Assembly (NCBI RefSeq): GCF_030035675.1
Contig: NC_084493.1
Location: 21,243,822-21,307,821 of the forward strand
Direction of reading: 5' to 3'
DNA length: 64,000 nt
DNA from: Rhineura floridana
Lineage: Eukaryota > Chordata > Lepidosauria > Squamata > Rhineuridae
The first letter of the stretch is position 1. Each line of letters opens with the position of its first letter. This document shows, piece by piece, positions 1 through 11,900 of this stretch. Below the pieces are notes generated by a model. The model ran no database searches. It had not been told where the DNA came from and worked only from the letters and a program-made list of their open reading frames with translations. A program made the position numbers and the translations under genes.

Positions 1-132
1 GAAGAACCAGCTGTTAATTCCACCAAAGTTGTCGCTGGCTGGGTTTCAGGTTAAGGTGCCTTAGCGTGGCGCTTCTTTCTGTACTCTGGATCTGCTGGTA
101 GCTTACCCACTGAAGCCATGGGGAAGTGGACA
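1..132. other. Flank left of the first DIRS-type element
   Basis: Unique-looking sequence before the element boundary. I see no exon here; neither strand gives a stretch resembling the expected C-terminal SLC28 segments. It is probably intron of the minus-strand SLC28A2 gene. Confidence 0.3.
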
Positions 133-290
133 GAGAAGGAACAGTTTGTTCTTACCGTAAACGGTGTTTCTTCATGGATGACATGAGGTCTCCAAGTGGG
201 TAATATAGCTCCTCCTACAGCCCAGAGACAGGAAACGCTTCAGCGAATTTTTGCTCCTCTCCGGTTGCTGAGGCTCAGTTTTCTTTTCTT
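133..290 (+). repeat. Inverted terminal repeat, left end of first DIRS-type element
   Basis: The stretch from about 185 to 285 is the reverse complement of about 5685-5785 with almost no differences. The outermost part (133-180) has no partner in the right end but is complementary to 484-538, as expected for DIRS termini. Confidence 0.85.
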
Positions 291-473
291 GGCTAGCTTT
301 GACATCAGCCTCAGCGAATAAATAAAAATGAACAGTATAACAGACAGAATGTGAGCAATGTGCTCAGAATTAGTTAAACGAACCAAACAATGTTAGCTGG
401 TGCAAACTAAAGGATACAGAACTCATGGCACTCCTTGACGCAGTCCCAACCCTTAATTATAGAGTGGGTGGAG

Positions 474-572
474 CCTTGGAGACCTCATGTCATCCATGAA
501 GAAACACCGTTTACGGTAAGAACAAACTGTTCCTTCTCTCATGGATGACAGAGGTCTCCAAGTGGGACGTAA
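474..572 (+). repeat. Internal complementary region (ICR) of first DIRS-type element
   Basis: The first half is the reverse complement of the left terminus (about 133-190). The second half, from about 538, is the reverse complement of the right terminus (about 5778-5805). Joining both ends in one internal block is the hallmark of DIRS replication, where it is thought to template completion of a circular intermediate. Confidence 0.85.
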
Positions 573-585
573 CAAAGCTTAAGAC

Positions 586-1788
586 CTAGGGTGGGATAGA
601 CGAAGGCAGGACCTGTTGCAGGACCCTGCGTCCAAATGAAGCCTCGGCTGAGGCGTATAGGTCTATTTTGTAGTGCCTTGTGAACGTGGTAGGAGAGAAC
701 CAGGTGGCCTCTCTACAAATATCGGCTATTGGAGCATTTGTGGAAAATGCCGCCGATGTAGCCGCCGATCTGGTGGAATGTGCAGTGATGTGTAAAGGAG
801 AGGTCAAATGAAGTGTTTCGTAGGCCAAGGATATACAAGCCTTAATCCATTGTGCCAAAGTCGCCACAGACACCTTTTGTCCCAATGTGGCCGGATGGAA
901 GGAAATGAACAAAGACCTCCTGAAGGGCCTAGTTCTATTTATATATATTTTTAGTGCCCTTCTGACATCAAGGGAGTGCCATGCCCTCTCTCGAGGATGA
1001 GTAGGGTGAGGACAGAAAGAAGGTAGTATAATGTCCTGTTGAGAATGGAAAGGAGAGTTAACTTTGGGTATAAAGGTTGGGTTAGTACGTAGAACAACCC
1101 TATCTTTATGGAAAACACACAAGTGCTTGTCGACAGAGAGTGCCTGCAACTCTGAAATTTTGCGCGCTGTTGTTATAGCAATTAGAAAAATTATTTTGAA
1201 TGAAAGTATTCTTAATGATGAAGAACTTAGAGGCTCAAATGGTGGTTTTTGTAATGCCGAGAGCACTGTGTGCAAGTTCCACATCGGAAAATGATGTTTG
1301 ACTGGTGGACTAAGAGTTGTAGCTCCACGGAGAAACCTCTTCACGAGTTCGTGAGAGGCTAAGGAGGGAGCTCCCTGGACTTGTAAAACAGAAGTTAAGG
1401 CTGATGCTTGTCTTTTCAACGTATTGGGACGTATGCCCATTTGAAGCCCGTCTTGCAGAAAGCGTAGCACGTCGGGTACCTCTGCTCTTTCTGGATTAAT
1501 GTTCGACTTAGAGCACCAAGTTGAGAATGCCTTCCAGGTACCTTGGTAGCTACGAATGGTGGAAGGCCTCCTAGATGCCAGTATGGTACACACAACTGCT
1601 GGGGATATGCCTGATGTTAACAATCTGCTGCGTTCAATTCCCAGGCCATTGTGGGTCTGGATGGAGAAGAGGGCCTTGATGGAGCAGATCGGGACATGAA
1701 AAAAGTCGAATGGGTGGTGTCTGAGACAGTTGAATGATGTCTGAAAACCACGGACGTCTTGGCCAATACGGTGCCACCAACACGACAT
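586..1788 (-). mobile_element. Tyrosine recombinase part of first DIRS-type element
   Basis: A long open stretch whose C-terminal half has the lambda-integrase-type pattern: an arginine after ATTAR, then HSTRSAA, and a terminal HYKIDLY around the expected catalytic tyrosine. The same domain in decayed form recurs at 18.7-19.6 kb and about 7.1 kb. Confidence 0.85.
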
Positions 1789-2011
1789 GAGCCCTTTCTG
1801 ATCTTATCTTTTTTAATACTCTGGAGAGCAGCAGAGTTGGGGGGAATCCATAGAGTAGCCCGGTCGGCCACGTTGCCGCTAGAGCATCCTGTTGCTCTGC
1901 CCCATGGCTGAGGTAGCGTGAAAAGAAGCGACGAGTCTGGTGGTTCGACTCGGATGCAAACAGGTCTACTTTGAATTCGCCGAACTGGGATTGAAGAGAG
2001 AGAAAGACTGC

Positions 2012-2668
2012 TCAGTTGAGGGACCATTCCCCGGGAAACAACTGCTGGCGGCTCAGCCAATCGGCCGTCACATTCAGATGGCCCTGGATGTATTCTGACT
2101 TGATTGACGTGACATGGTGTTCCGCCCACGATAGCATTGTCACTGCTTCCAGATGCAGGCTTCGTGACCGGATCCCTCCTTGCTTGTTCAAATGAGCCTG
2201 AGTCGCGGTATTGTCCGTGCGAATCAAGACGTCTGGTAAATCGATCTTGCTCGCAAAGTGACGCAGGGCTAGGTGTGCCGCCCTGAGCTCCAACCAGTTG
2301 ATGCTTTTCCTGGACTCTTGGAAGGACCAACAGCCCTGGATATCCTGCCCCTGGTAATGAGCTCCCCATCCTGATAGACTCGCGTCGGTGTTGATGACGG
2401 ATCGTGGAGGTTCCTGGAGAGGAACTCCCTTTGTGAGGTTGTGTAGATCCATCCACCATAGAAGAGATTGTCTAGTCTGCTGTGAGAGAAGAACATAACG
2501 GTGGGAACGTAGTGCAATTTCCTTCTGGAAACAGAGAAGCACCCATTGAAGTGGTCGTGAGTATAGTCGAGCCCAGGGAGTAATGCCTATGGCCGAAGCC
2601 ATCATGCCGAACAGCTTCGCCAGTGTCGTGAGATTGACTGAATGGGACCGAGTCACCATGCGGGCCAA
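2012..2668 (-). mobile_element. RNase H part of first DIRS-type element
   Basis: The stretch has RNase H signatures of the LTR/DIRS type: SVINTDASLSGWGAHY early, [13 protein letters not shown] in the middle and LIRTDNTATQAHLN later. It directly follows the reverse transcriptase part on the minus strand. Confidence 0.8.
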
Positions 2669-2865
2669 CCCTGTGATCTTTCAAATTTGTTCCAAAGAGA
2701 GGGACATGGATTGACGCACTGTGTCCAAAAATGCTCCCAGATGTACTAGGGTCTGCGATGGGATGAGATGACTCTTCTGAGAATTGATTAAAAACCCGTG
2801 ATCCTTCAGATGAGCCAAAGTGATCTGGACAACTTCTTGAGCTCGGGGAAGAGAGCCGGCCCGGA

Positions 2866-3700
2866 TTAAGAGATCAAGTAGGGGTATATGTGTAGTCCCT
2901 GCAGTCGAAGGCCGGCTATCAGAGTCACCATTACCTTGGTGAAGATTCGTGGGGCAGAGGCTAGACCAAAGGGCAGGGCTTTGAATTGAAAGTGGTTGCC
3001 GTTGTAGTAAAAACGTAGCAGGCGTCTGTGTGCAGGGCAGATAGGTATATGCAGGTAAGCATCTTTCAGGTCTACCGATGCTAGAAAGTCATGGGGCTGA
3101 AGTGCTTCTTTTCTGGAGGATAGAGTCTCCATCCAGAATTTTCGAGTGATCACAAATTGGTTCAGAAATTTGAGGTCGAGTACCACGCGCCAGGACCCCT
3201 CCTTCTTCTTGACCAAAAACAGGATAGAGTAAAGTCCTGAGAAGAACTCTCTGAAAGGAACCTTATGGCTGAAATGCTCAATAGGTGGCGAATTTCGTTG
3301 GAAACTGCCTGTTGTTTTACCCCGGACTTGGAGACGGGAGAAGGAGGGAACCTGGCTGGCGGATACTCTCTCAATTCTATTTTGTACCCTTGCATGAGTG
3401 TTCTTAATACCCACTTGTCCTGGGTAGATTGCTGCCACTGTTGGGAGAATTGGCCTAGCCTGCCCCCTACTGGCAACCAGGTGGGTGAGTCAGAAGCGCT
3501 GTTGGTTCTGATGCCCTTGGCGTGACTGAGTTGAAGGACCCTTGTAGGAGAATGGTTGCTGGCTTCTCTGTTGGAACCGTTGTCTGTTCCAGGAGGGACG
3601 GCCTGATCTAAAATCACGACTCCTGCCTCCGAATCTACTCCCGCGAAAGGACTGGTAGGGCTGGGATGATTGAAAGGGATGCCTGAAGGAATGGCGATCA
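2866..3700 (-). mobile_element. Reverse transcriptase part of first DIRS-type element
   Basis: Reverse transcriptase motifs are visible: [23 protein letters not shown] and the LPFGLASAPRIFTKVM block. These are shared by LTR and DIRS polymerases. Confidence 0.85.
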
Positions 3701-5137
3701 TCTTTCTTCTGAGATGGCATAATTCTCTTTTTGTCTCTAGACTCTATTAAGACGTCCTGTAATGCCGCATCCCCAAATAATTTGGAACCCAAAAAGGGCA
3801 CAGATGCCAGATTAGCCCTAGAGGGGGCATCTACATCCCAATGATTAAGCCAAAGGTGTCTGCGAGCAACCACTGCATCCGCTATAGCTCTACATGAAAA
3901 TTGGGAAGCATCCATAGTTGCATCCGCTGTAAAGGTAAGTGATCTAGAAACTTTCAATAAAGATTTTCTCATTCGCACGGGATCTAGGGACATATCATCC
4001 AAAAGATCCTCTACCCAAAGGAGTGCTGCTCTGGCAAACACTGAGGCCGAAACTGAAGCCCTTACTGAAAGGGCAGCCGCCTCATGAGTCTTTTTTAAGG
4101 CTACGTCCATCTTTCGCTCATTGGGATCTCTCATCTGAGCATCCCCATCCCGAGGGAGAAAAGCCCTGGACAGTAAAGCAGACTGGACCATCCACTGCTG
4201 GGATTCGCAGCTGTTCCATGATCTCAGGTTCTAGAATATAAAATCTGTTAGCATAGTTAGTACCCTTCTTACATAGAAGTGGAGAGTCCCACTCCAACTT
4301 CATTACTGACTTAAAAGGAGCAGGGAAAGGAATGCACCTGGTGGACAGTCTTGGGACAGGCAGGACCAAAGTGCTTTTAGATACTGGCTCCTGTTGCTGT
4401 TGTGTTAAGTTCAACACTTTGTGAAACAGCGGAAGGAAATGGACCTCCAGAAAAAGTCTAGCAGAGCCAAAGTCCTCCAGCTCGGATCCATCACTCCATT
4501 CCCCATCCCCTTCATCCAAAACGTCATCTCCCCCATCATCAGAGTGACTTTCATTAACTATAAGTTCCCTCCGTCTGTCTTGCCCTTTATCAGCAGAACG
4601 GGGACCAGGAGAGTGGGCTATGTCTGGCTCCTGTTGCTGTAACTGCCCCCTTAGGAAAGGGCGATTGATTGTATTGCCTTGCTGGGAAAAGGGCCCTCGG
4701 GCTCCCTGTCCCCCTTGCGTGGGTAAATCCCCTAGGATGGCCTCTCTAAGTTGACGCAGCACAGCGGGAGAGAAGAGGTCAGACAGTAATTGCTGCTGAA
4801 TTATTGGGTAAGGCTCCTGGAGGGGCTCCCTAGCCAGGGCTTGGGAAGGTGCTTCACGCTGGGCTGACCTGGTGATGCTTTCATCCTCAGAAGACAGCGA
4901 GTCTAGTTGCCTCGACATATTAGGAATGAGGCGGGGAGGATCGGGAGAATGTGGAGGGGATGCATGAGAACGCTGTTTGTGCACCCTTAACATGGCCTGG
5001 ACGCCTCCCTCAGCAGCAGCAGCCGTCGAGATATCAAGCAGGACAGAAGTGCTCCGTTCAGTCATGACCAGTGCTAATGCAGAAGCGCCTTCCAAAATGG
5101 TGGACGCTGCTGTGTTCGGATCCAAAATGGCGGCCAC
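3490..5137 (-). mobile_element. Gag-like part of first DIRS-type element
   Basis: Two overlapping open stretches with a polar, Q/R/F/S-rich C-terminal part, in the position where DIRS elements carry gag. No known motif was recognised, so the call rests on position. Confidence 0.6.
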
Positions 5138-5681
5138 AACCGCCTCAGTGCTATCTCCTCCTGCAGCCCTGCCGGGGGAATGAGCCCATCGTATCGACTT
5201 ACCCCGCTGCCTAACAGAGCCGGGTGCGAGGCTGGTGAGCTGCAGAAAAAGATTCCTGAAGAAGACCCTTCCTTTGGGTCATCCTCGCCAGTAAGCAGCC
5301 GTTGCTGAAAAGAGGCGGGAAAGCGCAGTGATCGGGAACTGACCGAAGCCGCAGCTGGGTATTGCTCAATTTTCTTAAGATGCTTCTTTCTGGAAACATA
5401 GCTCTTTTCCTCCCCTGACTTGGATCTTTTTGCTTTTTCCATAGCTCAGATGGAGAGGAAAAAAAGGGGGGGAGTGAAACTGGCAAGAGAATACTCTGAC
5501 AGAAGCTGGGAAGATAGGTGAGGTGAAACTGACAGAAAGTGAGAAGCAGATGGGAAGACAAACAGGTTAGTCAAAGTAAACATACACAGTAAGGGAAGGA
5601 GAAAACACTGGAAAGTTTTAGCTAGGAATAGACAATCTCTAAATAAGGAGAGAATCCAAGAGGATGTGCTCCGGGCTGAGA

Positions 5682-5805
5682 CAGGAAACTAAAACTGAGC
5701 CTCAGCAACCGGAGAGGAGCAAAAATTCGCTGAAGCGTTTCCTGTCTCTGGGCTGTAGGAGGAGCTATATTACCCACTTGGAGACCTCTGTCATCCATGA
5801 GAGAA
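5682..5805 (-). repeat. Inverted terminal repeat, right end of first DIRS-type element
   Basis: Reverse complement of the left-end repeat over about 95 bp. The terminal segment ending near 5805 is complementary to the second half of the ICR at 538-572. Confidence 0.85.
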
Positions 5806-7087
5806 AGGAAAAATGGCTAGAGAACAGCAAGGGAACCAGAAGTAAGGTGTGTATGTGTGGGGAGCAAGCAAAGAGAGGCCTTTTTGGGGGGTAGGGAACT
5901 GGAGAAAAAAAGGAGCTGGAGAAAAAAGAAACTGCTAAGAAATGTAAAACAAACAAGGCAAGGAGGAAGTAAAAAGGAATGCACCAGAGAGCTGAAGAAC
6001 GACTATCCCAGGTGAGGTGGAGAATGGGTGGAACAAAAGGAGCTGGCTATATTTATCTGCTAGGTAACATGGTCTTGCCTATCCCATGTGGTGATGGCTG
6101 AAACCCATAGATGTTGTGGAGGCCTTCTACATACTATCTAGCAAAAACCCACTCTGGATACCTTCCTCTCCTGATGGAGAATCACTTTGTAACTTCCCCT
6201 ATTAGTAAGTTACAAATTAATCTGAGTTATCTCAAATATGAGATCTTACCCTTTTGAGAGTTTGTATGGAACCAGGGAGTGGTAGTTATTCCAGGTTAGT
6301 TACAGCAGAGTACAAGGGTGTGATCACTTGTGTGTGTGTTTTATTCAGACACTTAAGAACTTGCTTAACAGAGAAAAGGTTTTGTTCAAGATAAAATGAC
6401 AAGGTAGAAATGTTCATACATGGTGAACATCTGTTCTTGTGCTTAAGAGGACATACAAGATGAATTAGGTCCCACTTCTGAACCAGGAAGCCAGGGCTGA
6501 AGAGCCATTTCCTAAGAGATGGAAACTACCAACTAATTTCCAGGATGGCTAAGCAATGAGTCAAAAAGAAGAATCTGCAGTAAACACAGAAAGGAAATGC
6601 AGTGATGGACCACAGCTCATGGAACAGCGAGTGACCACCAAACCATGAATATGGAAAACATAAGAGAAAACACTGTTAAGGAATCCAGGATTTGAGTAAA
6701 TGTCAGGGGTAGATGGTTTAGTATCCTCCTAACCTCAACAACAGAAGTTCACATGGTACAAACTTTGTTTTCTCCTGTTGAGGCTAGGACATGCCTAGAA
6801 GGGATGTAAAAAAACAGAAGTAGATCCTGGGAGGGAGAACATTCTGTGGTCAAATACCCTTGTATTGTACCTTTTTTTAATGAGTAGGAAACGCTTGCTA
6901 GCACTAGACAGTACTTAATCAGTCAAGTTGCTTAAGCCTGGCAGTCCTGCTCTTGGAGTGTATGCTTAGCTCTTTTGTGTCTGGGCCTAGTGTTAAATAC
7001 TAGTGTCTATAGAAGACTTAAGTTAGACAAACATAATGACATCCAACTGTATGCTTATGCAGCAGATCTTACAATTTTTTCAGATAC
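5806..7087. other. No gene seen
   Basis: Between the first DIRS-type element and a DIRS fragment I see no exon, RNA gene or recognisable repeat on either strand. It is probably SLC28A2 intron. Confidence 0.4.
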
Positions 7088-7215
7088 CAAATTCTAGGAC
7101 TCAGAGACTGTTTGAAGCCTCCCTGCAGCCAAGGATTCCCTCAGCCAAGGCATAGGTATCTACTTTGTAGTGCCTCATAAGTATGAACAAAACTCTATGT
7201 AGATACCCTACAGAG
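7088..7215 (-). mobile_element. DIRS-type fragment, recombinase 3' part
   Basis: A short fossil matching the C-terminal end of the recombinase at 630-720. The minus-strand reading includes MRHYKVDTYALAEG, comparable to RHYKIDLYASAE in the first element. It is old and badly broken. The neighbouring 7216-7700 may belong to the same copy, but I could not align it. Confidence 0.6.
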
Positions 7216-7924
7216 CCCTTCAAGAGGGGTTCAGTTCCAGAAAGCTGCAGAAAGCAGCTGTCTCTTACGGAATGAGCGAGAACAGCTCTGGAACTTGTAA
7301 AGTGGAGCAGTGAGAAAGGTTGTGCCTGGCTACCACACTGAAGGACAAAAACCCAGCTTCCATTTGCATTCCATTTGAAGATACCCCTGCTAAGAAAACT
7401 GCAATAGGAGAAAACTTTTGCTCCTTGATCTACCCTAGGAGCAGCAGGAAGAATGAGAAATTTTCTGTCCCACAACTGTGACTACTAGAACCTCCTATCC
7501 TGCTCTGAGCTAGAAGAAGAAGAGAAAGATCCAGAGGAGCTGCATCTGTCAGAAGAGCTCTGGTGTTGTGAGGGAGAATGGCTAAGAGAGCAAGATCTTT
7601 CATTTTTGCAGACCTTGGACAGGTGACAGTCAAATGTGATATTTAGCCACCTCAGGGTATACCATTTCCCTTTCAAGGATAGGAGGGGAACATAGAGCTG
7701 GAATGACTCATTGCTTCAGCGTGGCCCTCCAAAGAGGTGGGAATGCCGCCAGGGCTTCAGTCAACTGTGAACAACTGCTTGGTCCCAAGCAGCAGATGGA
7801 GCAACGTTGATTACTTTGTCTTCCACAGAAGTGCTCCTCTCAACTATAGAAATTGCTTCCTTGATTCTCGCTCAGAGAGACGGCAACAAAAAAAGGTAGG
7901 GGAAAACGCCTGAGGTCTAGAAGC
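7216..7924. other. No gene seen; possible extension of DIRS fragment
   Basis: Only short open frames without recognisable similarity. Proximity to the recombinase fragment suggests decayed DIRS sequence for part of it. Confidence 0.3.
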
Positions 7925-8065
7925 ATGCCAATGGTAACACTTAGGCCAAGGCTTTGTATTCCCATCTATATCTGTGTGGGGCTTAACATTGTTTTTATAT
8001 ATGTTTTTATTGTTAAATTGCTTTGGGATATTTTATAGGAAGTGATTCATAAATAAAATAAAATA
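7925..8065 (+). mobile_element. LINE 3' tail (L2/CR1-like)
   Basis: It ends GAAGTGATTCATAAATAAAA, closely matching the 3' end of the longer LINE copy at about 17130-17225 (GAAGTGATTTATAAATGAAA). It is severely 5' truncated. Confidence 0.6.
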
Positions 8066-8099
8066 AGTAAGGCTTACCCAGGCCCTTCTTCACAGATAT

Positions 8100-8300
8100 G
8101 CCCCTTCTATGATGAGCTTCCGCCGGGCCTTGAAGACCTGGCTCTTCAGGCAGGCTTTTGGGGTGGGTTAGGTTTTTATTGTTATGGTTTTAAATGTTAA
8201 CGTTTTAATGTATTGTTTTTATCTTGTACGTCGCCCAGAGTGGCTGGACATCCAGCCAGATGGGCGACTAATAAATTTATTATTATTATTATTATTATAT
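8100..8300 (+). mobile_element. L2-like LINE 3' end with (ATT)n tail
   Basis: It begins with the last codons of an L2-like ORF (a reading with LKTWLFRQAF) and ends in GTCGCCCAGAGTGGCTGG and GGGCGACTAATAAATTTATT, followed by an ATT microsatellite (about 8270-8298). The same tail is fused to the chimera at 58602-58740. Confidence 0.7.
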
Positions 8301-8817
8301 GATGTGAGAGAAGTGAGAGAATAGGAAACTGGAAGGGATGAAGCTGTTCTTGCTGTTCCTCACACAAATAATTTAAAGCATATGTCTTTCTTGCTTCTTT
8401 CTTTTTTTCCTTGGAGTTCTGGAGAGCTCTATAAAACCTCTGCTGAGTGTGTCAGGCAGGAAAGCAAGACCGGAGATTGATGGTAGTTCCCACCTCTCAG
8501 GAAATGTATCCCTGCCTTCCTGATCCCAGAGGTGGGACCTAACCCATCCAGGAATAGTGTCCTAGCCATGAGAGACGAGGGGAGGGGAGAACAGGGGAAT
8601 TTTTTTTTAAGAGGTTGAAATTAGGGCATGGTACACCTGGCACTTGTAGAATCAAGGGATTGACTGGCCTGGCTTAGGTGATTGGAAGGAAAAGAGTGGG
8701 AGAAGATGACATTCCCAGCAATTCAGATTGTGAGGCCAGTATGGAGGTTGAACTGAACTCAGCCCTTAGCATTTTCCTCAGTACTCAGGAGGCAACTGGC
8801 TATGTTATGGGTACTAC
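8301..8817. other. SLC28A2 intron sequence, nothing else seen
   Basis: No exon-like reading was found on the minus strand downstream of exon 8818-8986. Confidence 0.4.
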
Positions 8818-8986
8818 CTGGAAGGAGAGTTCTGGTAAGTTGACCATGTGTCCCAGCCAACTAAGTACAGCATTGATGAATGCTAGCAAAGCCAGGAAAG
8901 CTACGAGGTTGGCTGCAATGTTAGCGACCATCCCCACAGAAATGGCAGCACCGTTGCTGGCAGCTTCTAGGATATTTTGCTCCTCC
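8818..8986 (-). CDS. SLC28A2: SLC28A2 exon: [15 protein letters not shown] segment, last exon seen
   Basis: 169 bp. [18 protein letters not shown] and [20 protein letters not shown], then [16 protein letters not shown]. This matches CNT1/2 to the end of the corresponding exon. Acceptor CCCACAG, donor GTAGTA. The next exon (ICSY...) was not found between 5.8 and 8.8 kb. Confidence 0.9.
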
Positions 8987-11900
8987 CTGTGGGAACAGAA
9001 TGAAAAAAGAAAAATAGGCCTAGATGTGGACCCTATGAGTAAGGAGACACTTATGAAATCTAGAGGTGGACTTTATAAGAAAGAGGCACATGCAACCTTC
9101 TTCCAAGCACCTTCCCATGGAATTCACAAGAAGCAGTTCTAAACTCAGCATTCACATATTCTCAGTGTGTAGAATATCTCTTGAATACTTATCTTTCCAT
9201 TGGATATATCCACTCAACATTTAATGAAAAATGAAGCACTGATGCAGCCTAGTATTGTCAGAAGGTCTATACTAGTTTAATGCACACTGACAATTTCGAC
9301 AAGATCAGAAAAAAGTCTTCCTTCTTTTATCAGAGGCAAGCATTGAGACATAATTTCCACTATGAGTACAAATATTTTGACTCTCCTAATATGTCTAGGT
9401 TTGTTCATGAAAATAATATGCAAATTAAAAATGGCATTATAAAGCATGGAATCTAGTTTTTAAAAACTGGCCAGGTAACAGGTTGGACTAAGACTTTTAT
9501 TTAGTTACTAAAATCATTCTAGACTGCTTTCCATGCAAGGATCCAGAAGCAGTTTATAGATTAAAATCCCAACACTAAAGTTAAAAACATACAAAACCAA
9601 GTAAGTATTAAAATGTTATTTACAATCTAAATAAAATCAAGATCAAACAATGAGAATATACACAATATCTAAAATGAGCCAACAACCTGGTGAAAAAGCC
9701 TGAGCAAACAGGTGTGTTTTATTTAACAGTCTTTGGAAGCACCCTAGTGGGGTCCCTCCTGAATAGCAGGGAGGAGAGTGTTCTAAAGAATGGATGCCAC
9801 TACAGAAAAGACCCGTTTCTGGGTTTCACTAAGCAATATACTGTCAAATGCAGCACCAGTAACAAGGCCTTCTCCGATGAGCCTTCTTGTTCAATGACCT
9901 AACTTGCCAACAAGTTACAAAGCGCAAAAACTTTGAAAAATGCACACACATCAAACGCAGGTTTTTTTAAACCACCCCCTACAACAGGATTGGCTAGTCT
10001 TTTTTGACCTGAGGGCCATACACCATTCAGCCTTGGCCAACCCTTGGGGGAGTGTTGCATGCCAATGGTGGGTGTGGTCACCCTACACTCTTACACAAGT
10101 GTGCGCACACACACACACACACACACAGAGGACACAAAGCTCCCCCTCCTCAGCTGATCCATGCAGATAAGATGAGGAGGGGTTATTGCTCACTCCTCAT
10201 CATCAATGATCAGTCTGATAACTGGTAAGGGGCCAATCTACATCCTCATCAGGGGGTTGAACAGGGTGGAGACCCAGTGCTGTCTCTACTTCAATCCCCC
10301 CCCCTTTTTGTTGCCACCGCCACTATTTTTATTTATTTATTTATTATGTAATTTGTATCCTGCCCTTCCTCTTGTGAGGCTTAATCCAGCCCCCAGCCAG
10401 GGGTTAACCCCCCCCCGATACCATATGACTTGGGGTAGGTGGATCATTCCATGAGAAGAAAAACTAAACAAACAAAACCAGGGAACACCAGAGGTCTTTT
10501 ATCTGTCTTCTTTTTAATATTTCTTGTAATTTTATGCCCAGATTTGTAGAACATTTCTTTTTCAAGCCCAGTAACTTCTAGAGTAGTTGTGGACCTGCTG
10601 ACTATTTATCTGCCTTTGTACTACAGTTGGGGACAAGTGGGAAAATAAAGGGAAAGTTAGATCTTGCATATGTGCACATTCTTTTGCTCCCATGCCTCCA
10701 CTGGATAAGCTTGTCAACCTGACTGATGATTTTTCAAACTTGTATGCCTGCCTGATCCTGGATGGTGCTGCTGCTGGTACAGGAAAAAATATTGAAGCCC
10801 AAAACACTTATCTGGCATTTAACCTTTTTGTACTGTAAAGTATCTGCCAATAATAGTAAAGATGTGCTTTCCCCCTGCTTTGTGCCTCTTCCACTTTTGG
10901 CCTCAGGCTTCCCTGTCTCCCTGTTTATATCCCAGAGAGAACTCAGTCATTGATAGTACATCATCTAGACACTTCCCACCTCACAGTGGTGCAGTATCCC
11001 TCATGCACTCTCCAGTAATATTACCTACCACACTCACCCTTGGTAAATATTCACATCTTCCATTTTATGGAATTTTGACTGTTTCACTTCTGGATAGGAA
11101 AGTTTAGCCATAGCCAAAGCACAAGGTGCAGCCATCACTGAAGCGGCAATCAAGGATGAAGCATCAATCTACAGCAGGGTAAAGAATGATACAGGGTAAT
11201 GAATGGAGAGCAAACCCACTTGGTATCTCAAAAAACAAAACAAAAAACCCACTCTTGGAGAATTATGGGAATGCAGTCATACTCTGCAATTTAAATGCTG
11301 CATTAAGCAAGCTTAAACTCTGTACTAGGGACAGATAAGTATGAGCAGGCAGGACTTTGCAAAAGCAGTGCAAGAAGGCAGGGAAGCACTGGAGTGTATT
11401 CAAGTGAACAGTGTGTCTCATAATCTAAAGGTGAATACCACAGCTAGTAGAGTGGTGCACGGGTTATTATACTACACTGTAAGACACACCACATTCTGTT
11501 CATTCAGGATACCTGTAACAGAAATTAGATTCAGCAAATACACTGTTTACTTGGATTCAAAACCCTATTTAACAGTGATCGTCCTGGATGTCAGATACAC
11601 TTTCATTTTCCCACCCTGCATCCCCATTATATTCTACCAAGAAAGTTGCTATTGTGCTAGACAGTACCATCCCCCAAATGGAGGCCATTGGATCTCTTCT
11701 GGATCCCTGAGTGGCATACTCACCCCAAATGAAATGTAGGCTCCCAGCACACTGCCTGCAATAGTGGAAAAGCCACCAGTCATTGCAGCGTGGATTTCTG
11801 AGCTGGTTAGTTCTGACAAGTAAGGATGAATAAGCAGCAGTGCCTCTGTCTGCAGGGCAAGAAAGGCAGTCAAGTTCATGATGAAGTGTTTAAACTACAG

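Larger units (their letters stand above)
133..5805 (-). mobile_element. DIRS-type (tyrosine recombinase) retrotransposon, near whole
   Basis: A fossil of the DIRS group, which integrates with a tyrosine recombinase instead of a DDE integrase and has inverted ends instead of LTRs. Read on the minus strand it holds, in family order, a gag-like region (about 5137-3490), reverse transcriptase (about 3700-2866), RNase H (about 2668-2012) and tyrosine recombinase (1788-586). Inverted terminal repeats lie at 133-290 and 5682-5805, and an internal complementary region lies at 474-572. The two ends are almost identical over about 95 bp, so the copy is young. It looks near whole, with perhaps a few breaks. 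I did not recognise the methylase-like domain some family members carry. It probably sits in an intron of SLC28A2. Confidence 0.88.

Noticed and set aside
1617-2459. A 280-codon frame within the first DIRS-type element
   Set aside because: Overlaps the RNase H part in another frame and shows no motif; taken as a shadow.
8678-9142. 154-codon plus-strand open frame
   Set aside because: Antisense shadow of the SLC28A2 exon at 8818-8986.
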